From: Paenibacillus sp. OK003
Lineage (GTDB): Bacteria > Bacillota > Bacilli > Paenibacillales > Paenibacillaceae
DNA: 64,000 nt
Direction: 5' to 3'
NCBI RefSeq assembly: GCF_900109515.1
Contig: NZ_FOBD01000010.1
Coordinates: forward strand, 210,954 to 274,953
The translations under genes were made by a program, and so were the position numbers. Position 1 is the stretch's first letter. Every line of letters begins with the position of its first letter. Under the pieces are notes generated by a model, which saw only the letters and a list, made by a program, of their open reading frames with translations, had not been told where the DNA came from and ran no database searches. Below are positions 20,695 through 45,100 of the stretch, in pieces.

Positions 20695-20728
20695 CAATAT
20701 TACAAAATAAAGATTCTTAAAAAAACGC

Positions 20729-20781
20729 TTGCAAAAGTACAGAAGGTATTATATTATGAATTCATAAAGTAAGCGCATACA
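20729..20781 (+). promoter_or_regulatory. promoter and candidate CcpA cre site of beta-glucoside operon 2
   Basis: -35 TTGCAA (20729-20734), 17-bp spacer, -10 TATTAT (20752-20757). Just downstream, AGTAAGCGCATACA (20768-20781) matches 12 of 14 positions of the cre consensus TGWAANCGNTNWCA, placed where CcpA would block initiation or early elongation. This suggests carbon catabolite repression of the second permease and glucosidase on top of antitermination. Confidence 0.65.
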
Positions 20782-20787
20782 TCAATC

Positions 20788-20817
20788 GGATTGTAACTGT
20801 TCAATCAGGCAATTCCG
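20788..20817 (+). promoter_or_regulatory. first RAT-like element of beta-glucoside operon 2
   Basis: GGATTGTAACTG followed by TTCAATCAGGCAATTCC closely resembles the RAT before permease 1, including the same central CTGTTCAATCAGGCA. No U-run terminator follows it within about 100 bp, only small hairpins, so its function is unclear. Confidence 0.6.
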
Positions 20818-20915
20818 AAACTTCCGACCACTTTGGTCCGTAAAGATGGGTTGCAACTTACTTTAAGATGAAGTTGTTAGTGTAACAACTGAATATCGCT
20901 GTGTACAGCCTTACA

Positions 20916-21019
20916 GGGTTGCAACCGTTAAGGGCAAAACCTGAATTGCTGAATAACATGACTTATTTCCGAATTTTCGGGAACGTTATGTATGTTCAGT
21001 AGTTCAGGTTTTCTTTGTT
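20916..21019 (+). promoter_or_regulatory. second RAT and overlapping terminator of beta-glucoside operon 2
   Basis: RAT-like GGGTTGCAACCGTTAAGGGC and adjoining AAAACC (20916-20941) overlap a perfect terminator stem AAAACCTGAA (20936-20945) with TTCAGGTTTT (21003-21012). Inner nested pairing includes TTCCGAA with TTCGGGAA. This is the likely working switch for the permease and glucosidase. Confidence 0.82.
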
Positions 21020-21044
21020 TCACAAGCATCGGGAGTCTACTTAG

Positions 21045-24443
<3,399 letters not shown>

Positions 24444-24470
24444 CTCCAGGTGTAGTCCCTTACGTATATA

Positions 24471-24507
24471 CAAAGAGCAGTCTCGTTGACACGGGATTGC
24501 TCTTTGC
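24471..24507 (+). terminator. hairpin after beta-glucoside operon 2
   Basis: Stem CAAAGAGCAGTCTCG (24471-24485) with CGGGATTGCTCTTTG (24493-24507), with wobble pairs. The T tail is poor, so termination may be weak or rely on another factor. Confidence 0.55.
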
Positions 24508-24600
24508 TTATGAGGGATGAATTTGATTCATGATTTGTTTCATATATAATGAAGAGATCAAGAGAATCTTGTCACTTAAGAAGGGAGGAGCATCCAATCA

Positions 24601-24666
24601 TGAAGAAAAAATCACTTGCATTTATATCTCCGGGATATGGATACTCCACTGCTGTCTTTTTCTAGA
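24601..24666 (+). CDS. very short ORF with strong ribosome binding site, unknown or remnant
   Basis: ATG 24601 is preceded by GGGAGGAG and opens a 21-codon frame (MKKKSLAFISPGY and a hydrophobic end). The reading shifts naturally into the +1 frame, where about 27 further codons run to 24748, so a frameshifted small protein gene is also possible. I do not recognise a family. It sits about 90 bp before the RidA-like gene and could act as a leader or be a decayed gene. Confidence 0.25.
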
Positions 24667-24753
24667 ATCTATTCCAAGGGTGAAGTGTGCCCAAATGAGG
24701 AAGAAAACTAGGGAATATCGCAGAAAAATCTTAAGAATGACGAGGTAATCAAC

Positions 24754-25152
24754 ATGAAAACTGACAAAATTACTAGAAAAAATCCAGCTAATATGCCAGC
24801 TCCTGTAGGACAGTACACGCATATTACAAGAATTCCGAGGAATGCAGAGTGGTTCGTGACGTCGGGTCAAATTGGGGCAGATCATAGCGGACACTTTCCA
24901 GACAGTCTGAATGAGCAAGTCACGAATACATTCATTAATATTAAAACAGTACTCGAATCTCAGCATTTAGATGCCGAACATATTATCAAAGTTAACATAT
25001 GGGCAACGGAGAAAATCGATTGGGATTTCTTATACGCTGAGTGGGGACAATTATTCAGTCAGGATTATCCTGCGATGACAATTGGATACATTACGGAGTT
25101 AGGTTTACCCGAAATTAAAATTGAAATCGAAATTTGGGCAGCAAAAGTGTAG
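24754..25152 (+). CDS. RidA/YjgF/UK114 family protein, non-canonical
   Basis: A 132-residue protein of the RidA fold, with the family segment EQVTNTFINIKTVLE and the C-terminal strand IEIEIWAAKV. Canonical RidA enamine deaminases carry an arginine (R105 in E. coli) in the strand before the last one. Here that region reads TELGLPEIKIEIE with no arginine, so deaminase activity is doubtful and it belongs to one of the other subfamilies, whose roles are mostly unknown. Its start has a weak GAGG site. Confidence 0.8.
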   Translation: MKTDKITRKNPANMPAPVGQYTHITRIPRNAEWFVTSGQIGADHSGHFPDSLNEQVTNTFINIKTVLESQHLDAEHIIKVNIWATEKIDWDFLYAEWGQLFSQDYPAMTIGYITELGLPEIKIEIEIWAAKV

Positions 25153-25170
25153 AGCCAAATAAACTTATTT

Positions 25171-25208
25171 AAACCATGGAGCTTCGATAGAAGCACCATG
25201 GTTTTTTT
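25171..25208 (+). terminator. bidirectional terminator between ridA-like gene and subtilase
   Basis: Stem AAACCATGGAGCTTC (25171-25185) with GAAGCACCATGGTTT (25190-25204), GATA-type loop, one A-A mismatch, then TTTTTTT. The A-rich left side also serves the opposite strand, where the protease gene ends at 25275. Confidence 0.85.
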
Positions 25209-25274
25209 GGTTTCTTTATTCGTGAGAAATGGAAATGGCGATGATCCATGCCATTATGGATGAGTGTAATTGTG

Positions 25275-26435
25275 TTATGGCACTTGCAGACTCTGATGGG
25301 CATTCAGTCGCCCATACGTCCAGTAGACACCAGAGCCGGATACGGGATCAGATGCGAAGCATAGGGCATCGCGAATCTGTTCATTGGTTTTCCCTTGGTT
25401 AGCTAGTAATGCAGCCACTCCCGCTACATGGGGAGCCGCCATGGATGTTCCGCTTAGATAGGCATAGGAGCCCCGCAGGTATGTGGACAGAATGGCATCA
25501 CCCGGTGCAGCCATATCTACCCACGGTCCATAGTTCGAGAAATTCGATTTGAGGTCGGAAGGATTGGTTGAAGCTACCGCAATGACGTTGGGATAAGATG
25601 CAGGTACAATCGGATATGAAGTATTATCATTACCTGCAGCTGCGATGATGACTGCGCCCCGATCCCATGCATATTGCACGGCAGCCTGAAGAAAAGCTTC
25701 TCCCATTGGTCCACCTAGACTCAGGTTAACGACTTGAATACCGTTGTTGGCCGCGTAAACAAGTCCATTTCCGACGTTGCCCGTTGTACCTTGTCCGTTG
25801 TTGTCCAGTACACGTAGCGGTACGATTGATGCAAGCGGTGCAGCGCCGGCAATGCCGGCTCCGTTGTTGGTAATGGATGCCGCAATTCCAGCTACATGGG
25901 TACCGTGTCCGTTACCGTCTTCGGGAATATTATCATAATCAACGTAATCATATCCGGGAAGGAGCTTGCCAGCGAGCTCTGGGTGGTTTAACTGCACGCC
26001 AGTGTCAATGATTGCGATTTTCACCGAGCTGTTACTCTGGGAAATATCCCAGGCAGCAGGCGCATTGATTTTTTGCAGGTTATATTGGTAAGGGAAAAAA
26101 GGGTCATTTGGTGTAAACGATGCTTGAAGGTAGTAGTTCGGTTCAGCGTGTTCGATGATTGCATGGTCCTTGTAGTGCTTTAACATACGGTGCATTTTTT
26201 TTCTTGATTCCATGCGATACCAGCCGAGATCTTCGTACGTTTCGGCTACGCTGCATTTTGCTTTTTTATGCAGAGTGTACATCTCGTCGGCTGTCGTACC
26301 CTCCTTGAACTTGATTAACAGCTGCTTGGGTGCATGGGGATAAAACTTTTTGGCTGCAAGTTTATCTTCCACATAACGATAGACGAACCCCAATGCCAAC
26401 AGGACTGTGGCAGAGATTCCTAGCCATAACCACAT
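25275..26435 (-). CDS. S8 subtilisin-like serine protease, thermitase-like
   Basis: A 386-residue protease. Residues 1-20 are a signal peptide or membrane anchor (WLWLGISATVLLALGFVYRY), 35-110 resemble a propeptide, and the catalytic domain follows with D144 (IIDTGVQ), H177 (NGHGTHVAG) and S331 (GTSMAAPHVAG); the oxyanion asparagine is in AAAGNDNTS. All catalytic residues are present. It is exported, either released or tethered. ATG 26435 is chosen over 26468 because GGGGGAAG sits just upstream of it. Similar to thermitase-type extracellular proteases used in nutrient scavenging. A single-gene unit. Confidence 0.92.
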   Translation of the reverse strand: MWLWLGISATVLLALGFVYRYVEDKLAAKKFYPHAPKQLLIKFKEGTTADEMYTLHKKAKCSVAETYEDLGWYRMESRKKMHRMLKHYKDHAIIEHAEPNYYLQASFTPNDPFFPYQYNLQKINAPAAWDISQSNSSVKIAIIDTGVQLNHPELAGKLLPGYDYVDYDNIPEDGNGHGTHVAGIAASITNNGAGIAGAAPLASIVPLRVLDNNGQGTTGNVGNGLVYAANNGIQVVNLSLGGPMGEAFLQAAVQYAWDRGAVIIAAAGNDNTSYPIVPASYPNVIAVASTNPSDLKSNFSNYGPWVDMAAPGDAILSTYLRGSYAYLSGTSMAAPHVAGVAALLANQGKTNEQIRDALCFASDPVSGSGVYWTYGRLNAHQSLQVP

Positions 26436-26644
26436 ATGTTCTTCCCCCTCGAATTTGATTGATGACACGCCTTATCGTATGCAATCTCTATCAAATCGCG
26501 CGGGCTTTCTTTTATTTTGGTTAGTCGTTTAGATAGATTGATAGGAAGAGTTTATTTCGGTAGAATTGTAAACAGAGAGCGAACTTGGTTTAGCTGGGTT
26601 CGTATACGGAGCTGAGAACGGGCTCGAATCTAAGGATAAGGAAA

Positions 26645-27175
26645 GTGGATTTTGTGACACAACTTCAGGCCACACCAAGAGTGATAGCTATTCAGGAGCA
26701 CCAAATGAATGATGCAATTGATTTTGCCATGCGTGTCCGCAAAGAAGTATTTCCAATGCTGAATCATGAGGAATTACCTGTAGACCTGGAGCAATTCAGA
26801 GAACATTATCTGGATTCAGCCGATGCTGTCTTTCTGGTTGCGGTCACGGAAGACAATCAGATTGTGGGTTCCATTGGCATTTTGCAATACGATGGGCGTA
26901 TCGAGGCTGTGAATGGACGATATCCTGAGCAGTCTGCAGCCGAAATTGTGAAATGTTATGTGGATTCCAAATATCGCAGATACGGCATCGGTTCACTCCT
27001 CGTGAGAGAGCTGGAGAACGTGGTGGCAGAACTGCACTATACAACGTTGTATTTGCATACACATCGCTTTTTGCCTGGAGCCGTGGATTTCTGGAAACGT
27101 CAGGGATATGTGGTTGTAGTGGAGCAGGACGATGATTGGCAGACGGTGCATATGGACAAGTTGTTAAATAAGTGA
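26645..27175 (+). CDS. GNAT family N-acetyltransferase
   Basis: A 176-residue GNAT protein. The acetyl-CoA site is VDSKYRRYGIGSLLVREL (about residues 104-121), with the usual late motif LPGAVDFWKRQGY. Substrate unknown. Two GTG starts, 26645 and 26654, are equally acceptable, both served by AAGGA sequences just upstream. Its neighbours show no shared pathway. Confidence 0.83.
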   Translation: MDFVTQLQATPRVIAIQEHQMNDAIDFAMRVRKEVFPMLNHEELPVDLEQFREHYLDSADAVFLVAVTEDNQIVGSIGILQYDGRIEAVNGRYPEQSAAEIVKCYVDSKYRRYGIGSLLVRELENVVAELHYTTLYLHTHRFLPGAVDFWKRQGYVVVVEQDDDWQTVHMDKLLNK

Positions 27176-27336
27176 TCAGTAGAATTATTGGGTTAAGGAT
27201 GGTGAATACGGCTATCATGTAGATGTTTTTTGGTGCTACTGCACAATGAGACTGGGAAGTTATAAAGGAATGGAATAGCTGAATTACAATTGGTTTGAAC
27301 TAACATAAGCAAGCTACACGATGGGGGCAAAAGCAG

Positions 27337-28197
27337 ATGAGTAAAACGAATCGAAAGATTGTTTTTATAGATATTGATGGCACATTGGTAGATGATGACG
27401 GCAACATTCCGGTTTCCGCACAACAGGCATGCAAACAGGCACGTGAAAATGGACATCTGCTTTATTTATGTACAGGACGATCGAAGGCGGAAATCTACGA
27501 ATCTATATGGGACGTAGGATTTGACGGTCTGATCGGTGCCGGTGGTGGATATGTTGAATTCGGTGAGGACGTGTTATATCACAAAAGGGTAACGGGAGAA
27601 GATGTACGGCATATGGTCGATTTCTTCAATGAACACCAGATCGACTTCTATCTGGAGTCCAATTCGGCCTTGTACGCCAGCGCCAATCTTCAACCTCATC
27701 TGGAACGCCGTATCTATGGTGATGTGGAGAATGATCCCAATGCCAGAGCAAAAAAAGAACAAAAGCCACATCCGTTTATTGCCGGTTTGACGTATGGTGA
27801 AGCCAATTTATACAAGGACGACGTGAACAAAGTTTGTTTTCTGGAAAGCTCTACGATTCCATTCGATCGTATCAAGCAGGAGTTCGAAGGCAAATTTGAA
27901 GTCATTCAATGCACCGTGCCTATCTTTGGTGAAGGCAGTGGTGAACTGATGATCCCGGGCATTCATAAAGCCATCGCTATTGCAGATTTATTGGAGCATC
28001 TGGGTATGTCACGTGAAGATACACTCGCCATCGGGGACGGCATGAATGATGCCGAGATGTTGGAGTATTGTGCTGTAGGGATTGCGATGGGAAATGCCAA
28101 GCCAGGTCTCAAAGCCATTGCAGATGATATAACTGGAACTATTGAAGAAGATGGTTTGTACCACAGTTTTGTGAAATATGGATTGATTGAGTCCTAA
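27337..28197 (+). CDS. Cof-type HAD-IIB family phosphatase
   Basis: A 286-residue haloacid dehalogenase of the Cof/YkrA type: motif I FIDIDGTLVDDDG (nucleophile near residue 12), a C2B cap domain between about 85 and 190, and motif IV GDGMNDAEML near residue 230. The family hydrolyses small sugar or nucleotide phosphates in the cytosol; the substrate here is not known. GGGGGC lies upstream of the ATG. The small gene at 28230 follows after 32 bp and is probably co-transcribed, with a terminator after it. Confidence 0.87.
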   Translation: MSKTNRKIVFIDIDGTLVDDDGNIPVSAQQACKQARENGHLLYLCTGRSKAEIYESIWDVGFDGLIGAGGGYVEFGEDVLYHKRVTGEDVRHMVDFFNEHQIDFYLESNSALYASANLQPHLERRIYGDVENDPNARAKKEQKPHPFIAGLTYGEANLYKDDVNKVCFLESSTIPFDRIKQEFEGKFEVIQCTVPIFGEGSGELMIPGIHKAIAIADLLEHLGMSREDTLAIGDGMNDAEMLEYCAVGIAMGNAKPGLKAIADDITGTIEEDGLYHSFVKYGLIES

Positions 28198-28229
28198 TCA
28201 GTCTCAAACGAGTGGAAGAGGTGAAACCA

Positions 28230-28487
28230 ATGTCGGAAGGAATAAAAGTTGAACTGGAAATTAGTGCATTCGGTCAGGAAACCGTACCATCGTACGATGA
28301 TTCTTTTCGTAAACATGAGATCTTAAGAACTCGTATTTTACCTAAAGAAACAACATTAGCGCAACTGGAAGAGATGGTAAAAGAATTGATGGCAGAGATC
28401 AAAGAGGATTTTCAGCAGCCGGAACAGTTATTAGCCAAAGTAACCCTAAGAGCCAAAGAAACGGATGGGGTATTGAAATATTTATGA
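28230..28487 (+). CDS. small hypothetical protein
   Basis: An 85-residue acidic soluble protein with a beta-strand-like start (KVELEISAF) and a helical middle (LEEMVKELMAEIKEDF). I do not recognise a family. ATG 28230 has AGAGGTG upstream and is preferred over the start at 28212, which would overlap that site. It follows the HAD phosphatase closely in what looks like a two-gene unit. Confidence 0.65.
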   Translation: MSEGIKVELEISAFGQETVPSYDDSFRKHEILRTRILPKETTLAQLEEMVKELMAEIKEDFQQPEQLLAKVTLRAKETDGVLKYL

Positions 28488-28526
28488 TAATGAGGATCGT
28501 GGGCTTTGAATGATTAGATAAAAACG

Positions 28527-28560
28527 AAACAGGCATCTCCGCGTTGGAGGTGCCTGTTTG
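28527..28560 (+). terminator. terminator upstream of the lipopeptide locus
   Basis: Stem AAACAGGCATCTCC (28527-28540) with GGAGGTGCCTGTTT (28546-28559), one T-G pair and a 5-nt loop. It isolates the lipopeptide genes from upstream transcription. Confidence 0.8.
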
Positions 28561-28625
28561 CATGAGTACTCAGACCACAGCCAGCCAAGACCCAGTTAAA
28601 TCAAAGAATCCTTATGATTTTATTA

Positions 28626-28654
28626 TTGCATAACTTACAATAGGGGTTTATTAT
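28626..28654 (+). promoter_or_regulatory. promoter of the trans-acyltransferase gene
   Basis: -35 TTGCAT (28626-28631), 17-bp spacer, -10 TATTAT (28649-28654), in an AT-rich stretch about 80 bp upstream of the start codon at 28738. Confidence 0.6.
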
Positions 28655-28737
28655 AAATTTGAAAAGAAGGGATTTATTGTATTTAAAATCAGCTTGAAAA
28701 CATGAAATGTAAAAGTTGAATAAATGGGGGATGCCGG

Positions 28738-29940
28738 ATGAGTCATATAGCTTTGCTGTTTCCTGGACAAGGTTCTCAGGTGGTTGGGATGGGCAAGGAG
28801 TTTTGGAATGAATTTGACGTGGCTAAGCAACTGTTCGAAGAAGCCAGTGAAGCTATTTCTTGCAATCTAAAAAAGTTATGTTTTGAAGGAAGCATGAATG
28901 ATTTGACACTGACTATGAATGCTCAGCCTGCCCTCCTAACCGTTAGTGTTATTGCTTTTCAAGTATATATGCAAGAAATAGGTGTGAAACCCATTTATAT
29001 GGCAGGGCATAGTCTGGGAGAATATTCTGCTCTTGTATGCGCTGGTGTTCTACCTTTTCGTGATGCCATTAAACTTGTGAGACAAAGAGGCATTATTATG
29101 AACAACGCAGACCCACATCAGCAAGGTACCATGGTTGCCATGTCGCACATTAAATTAGAAGCGCTTCAAAAAATATGTGAAGAAATATCAACGAAAGAAC
29201 GCCCTGCATGTGTGGCTTGTATGAACGCTGACCAGCAGTTTGTAATTTCGGGACATCGTCAAACTATACAAGAAATGATAAACAGGACAGAATCTTTAGG
29301 AACAAAACATTCCTATTTAAATGTCAGTGGTCCTTATCATTCTCCCATGATGAATATGGCAGGAAAACGATTCAAAGTAGAGTTGGATCAGACTAAATAT
29401 AGTCAGGCTAAATACCCTGTTATATCTAATGTTACAGCAACACCCTATCATCCAGATCATTCCGTCGTTGATTACTTAAACATGCAAATGACTATGCCTG
29501 TAAGATGGTTAGAATCTATGCACTATTTGATTGAACAGGGAGTAACTGAAGTTATAGAATTGGGGTCTAAAAATGTATTAGTAAGCCTAATGAATAAAAT
29601 AACGAAGCGTATTGTACCCTATTCCTTAAATCAGCCTTCTGATTTACTTATTCTTACGAATACACATGAACGAAAAAATAAGTTGTTAACTATTCGAAAA
29701 AATATGTTATCTAACCTGATGGTAACCGCACTCATTTCACGGAACTATAACCAAGATTCAATATCATATGCCAAAAGGGTTGAACCATTGTTTCTTAAAT
29801 TGCAACGGCTAAAAGAACAAGTAGACAATAATGGATATGAACTTAGTGAAGAAGATTTAAATCATTCTATACAGCTGTGTCATTCAATTCTTTCAGCAAA
29901 ACAGATTCCAAATGGAACCACGTTGATTGATGTAATCTAG
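28738..29940 (+). CDS. FenF-like malonyl-CoA acyltransferase acting in trans
   Basis: A 400-residue protein, the same length as Bacillus FenF. It begins with the acyltransferase opening LLFPGQGSQVVGMGKEF and has the nucleophile S92 in GHSLGEY, the substrate-pocket sequence GPYHSPMM and a late VIELGSKNVLVSLM. It should load malonyl onto the carrier protein of the downstream synthase, whose ketosynthase module has no acyltransferase of its own. The C-terminal 100 residues form a separate helical extension. It precedes the hybrid synthase in the same order as fenF-mycA in mycosubtilin loci, but a hairpin and a new promoter lie between them. Confidence 0.9.
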   Translation: MSHIALLFPGQGSQVVGMGKEFWNEFDVAKQLFEEASEAISCNLKKLCFEGSMNDLTLTMNAQPALLTVSVIAFQVYMQEIGVKPIYMAGHSLGEYSALVCAGVLPFRDAIKLVRQRGIIMNNADPHQQGTMVAMSHIKLEALQKICEEISTKERPACVACMNADQQFVISGHRQTIQEMINRTESLGTKHSYLNVSGPYHSPMMNMAGKRFKVELDQTKYSQAKYPVISNVTATPYHPDHSVVDYLNMQMTMPVRWLESMHYLIEQGVTEVIELGSKNVLVSLMNKITKRIVPYSLNQPSDLLILTNTHERKNKLLTIRKNMLSNLMVTALISRNYNQDSISYAKRVEPLFLKLQRLKEQVDNNGYELSEEDLNHSIQLCHSILSAKQIPNGTTLIDVI

Positions 29941-29976
29941 TCCAATTTGGTTTTCTTAAAAACTTATAAAACACTC

Positions 29977-30012
29977 CAGGTTGTCACTTTAAGATGGCAG
30001 CCTGTTTGTTGT
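29977..30012 (+). terminator. possible terminator between acyltransferase and synthase genes
   Basis: Stem CAGGTTGTCA (29977-29986) with TGGCAGCCTG (29995-30004), two wobble pairs, then TTTGTTGTTT. The interrupted T run suggests partial termination. Confidence 0.55.
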
Positions 30013-30127
30013 TTAAACGGATTGGTTTACGTAAGGAATGTATTGGACATTCAGATATTTCGTCAAATATATGTAAAAAATTTAATAAACAATTGCTAAT
30101 CATCACCATTTATTTACAAAATAATGA

Positions 30128-30157
30128 TTGAAATTACATAAATTTCTATGGTAAAAT
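30128..30157 (+). promoter_or_regulatory. promoter of the PKS-NRPS synthase genes
   Basis: -35 TTGAAA (30128-30133), 18-bp spacer, -10 TAAAAT (30152-30157), each 5 of 6 to consensus, about 65 bp before the start codon and after the hairpin at 29977. Confidence 0.6.
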
Positions 30158-30205
30158 TTTCTTGAAAATAGATGTGACTAAATAAGGCAGGCATGATTGA
30201 GATGA

Positions 30206-42142
<11,937 letters not shown>

Positions 42143-42178
42143 ATCAACCTAAAAATAAAAATGTGATCGGGGTGCCGT

Positions 42179-45100
42179 ATGTCTATTTTTAAGAAACAGG
42201 AATCGTATTGGGCAAGCCGATTTGAAGATGATGATGTTCTTGTTCATTTGCCTTATTGCAAGACAACCTCCAAACACTCAGACGATACGCAGCACCAGAA
42301 TTATATATATAAGCCTTTGTCAGCCGATGTTTCACATAAAATCAAGTCCATGTCGCGAAACGCTCCCATGGCCATTTACACGATATTATTAACAGGAGTT
42401 CAGTGTCTATTATATAAATACACAAATGAAAACAAATTGCTTATTGGCATGAGAGCGATGGAAGAAAAGAACAATGATCTGTCGCTTTCAAATAAAGTAC
42501 TCATCTTAAAAAGCAGTATCGATCATACGACGTCATTTAAATCTTTATTTAATCAATTGAAGGCCAGTTTAAGTGAAGCCATCCAGCATCAACGAATTCC
42601 TTTCAGAAAAATGGTCGAACATTTACATGTTCAGTATGATTCGAACCATGTACCAATGATTCATACCTTGGTTTCGTTGAATGAAATTCATCCTGTCCTT
42701 AATGAAAATAGCGTAAAAGCAGCCACTATTTTTCACTTTGATCTGGACAACGATTTCGTTCATTTGAAATTAGTTTATGATGAAGAGCGTTATGATCGAG
42801 ATTATATGGTCCAAGTTGTAGAACATCTTGACCAATTGTTTTCCGTTGTTTTGAACCAACCGGATCTGGAGTTAAGTCAAGTCGAAATGTTATCAGAGTT
42901 TCATCGAAACAAGCTGTTATTTGACTTTAACGATACAAGGGTGGGCTATCCACAGAACAAGACGATGCATCAATTATTTGAAGAACAGGTGGAACGAACA
43001 CCGGACCATCCAGCAGTAGTGTTTGAGAATAGACAACTAACGTACAGCGAGTTAAATCAACAATCCAACCAATTAGCCTGGACACTCCAATCCAAGGGGG
43101 TACAGGCTGGTCAGTTTGTTGGCATTATGGCAGAACGCTCACTTGAGATGATCGTAGGTTTATTCGGTATTCTAAAAGCCGGGGGCGCTTATGTTCCCAT
43201 CGATCCGGAATACCCGGCAGAGCGCATTCGCTTTATACTGGAGGATTCAAAAGTGGCTTGGTTGCTTCATCAAAGTCATTTACAGCAACCTGAACATTTT
43301 GCAGGGACATGTGTAGTTCTGGGTTCTGGGAAAAATCACAATAGCCACAATTTGAATTTGAAACACACAGCCAGTGCAAGTGATTTGGCATATATGATTT
43401 ACACGTCAGGAACAACAGGCAATCCAAAAGGTGTGATGATTGAACATGCCAGTATTGCAAATTCCCTGCAATGGAAATCGGATTTTTATCAATTTACCGG
43501 AGAAGATCGGGTATTAATGCTGAATCCATTCGTATTTGATTCATTTATTACTCATTTCTTTGGTCCGATGATATCTGGATCGACGGTGTATTTGTTAAAC
43601 CAGCAGCAGTGTAAAGATGCTGTAGCCATAAATACCATAATAAAAAAACAGGAAATCACACACATCCAAAGTCCTCCCAGTTTCTTGATGACCCTATTGG
43701 AACAAGTGAACGCAGAAGATTGGGCATCCATGAAAAATGTGGTTGCTGCGGGAGAGAAGATTGTTCCTTCCTTAATACACCTATTGAATCGCATAAATCC
43801 ACAAATCGAAGTTTGTAACGAGTACGGGCCAACCGAAAACAGTGTCGTATCCACGGTTCTTTCGATTAACTCCACCGAGCAATATATCTCGATCGGGAAG
43901 CCTATTGCGAATAACAGAGTATACATCTTAGGGGAACAGGATGGATTGCAGCCTGTTGGAGTACAAGGAGAATTATGTGTAGCGGGAGCAGGGCTCTCCA
44001 GAGGTTACTTGAACCGTCCAGATCTGACGGCGGAAAAGTTCGTCGATGATCCATTTGTTTCGGGAGCGAAGATGTACAAGACGGGTGACTTTGCAAGATG
44101 GCTGCCCGATGGGAACATTGAATATATGGGAAGGATGGATCATCAAGAGAAAATCCGTGGATACCGGATTGAACTTGGTGAAGTAGAGACGGCCCTTTTA
44201 AACAATACCAAAATACAAGAGGCCATCGTCATAGCCTGGGAAGATGAAATGGGAACAAAGCAATTATGTGCATATCTGGTAGGGACTCATGCAATAGTAA
44301 TCGGGGAGCTGCGGGAAGAACTGTCCAAACTGCTGCCACACTACATGATTCCGTCCTATTTTGTACAGATGCATCAGATGCCACTCACGTCCAACGGAAA
44401 AATCGATCGCAAAGCGCTGCCCGCTCCCAAAGAAAATATGTTGAAGGGCATCGAGTACGAAGCACCACGCACGATGGTGGAACAACAACTCGCATCCGTC
44501 TGGGAAGATGTACTGGGTGTACAGAACATTGGGATTTCTGATAATTTCTTTGAGCTAGGTGGAGATTCGATTAAATCCATTCAAGTTTCTTCGAGATTAT
44601 ATCAAGCAGGCTACCAGGTACAGATGGATCATCTATTTAAAAATCCAACCATTGCAAGCTTGATTGCCTATGTTCAACCCATTAGTACGATGTCAGAACA
44701 GGGAAGCATCACTGGAGAAGTGATGCTGACTCCAATCCAGCATTGGTTTTTTGAGCAATACCAGGTGGACGCCCATCATTATAATCAGTCCGTTATGTTG
44801 TATCGAAAAGAAGGCTATCATGAAGCCTCACTTCTCCGTGTATTCGACAAAATAAGTGAGCATCACGATGCACTTCGTATGGTATATCGCCAAACGGAAC
44901 ATGGTTATGAAGCGTGGAATGAAGGGCAGGAAAAAGAATCATTGTATACCCTTGAAGTGATGGACTTCAAGTCATCAACGGATCCATCTCAACAGATCGA
45001 GAAGAAAGCAAATGAAATTCAAAGCAGTTTCAACTTGCGTCGTGGCCCTTTGATGAAGGTTGGCTTATTCCAATGTGCAGATGGGGATCATCTATTAATC

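Noticed and set aside
42143..42178. Possibility that the two NRPS genes are one gene split by a frameshift
   Set aside because: Subunit 1 ends with a complete C domain and subunit 2 begins with its own start and a different half C domain; the junction resembles mycosubtilin-type subunit boundaries.
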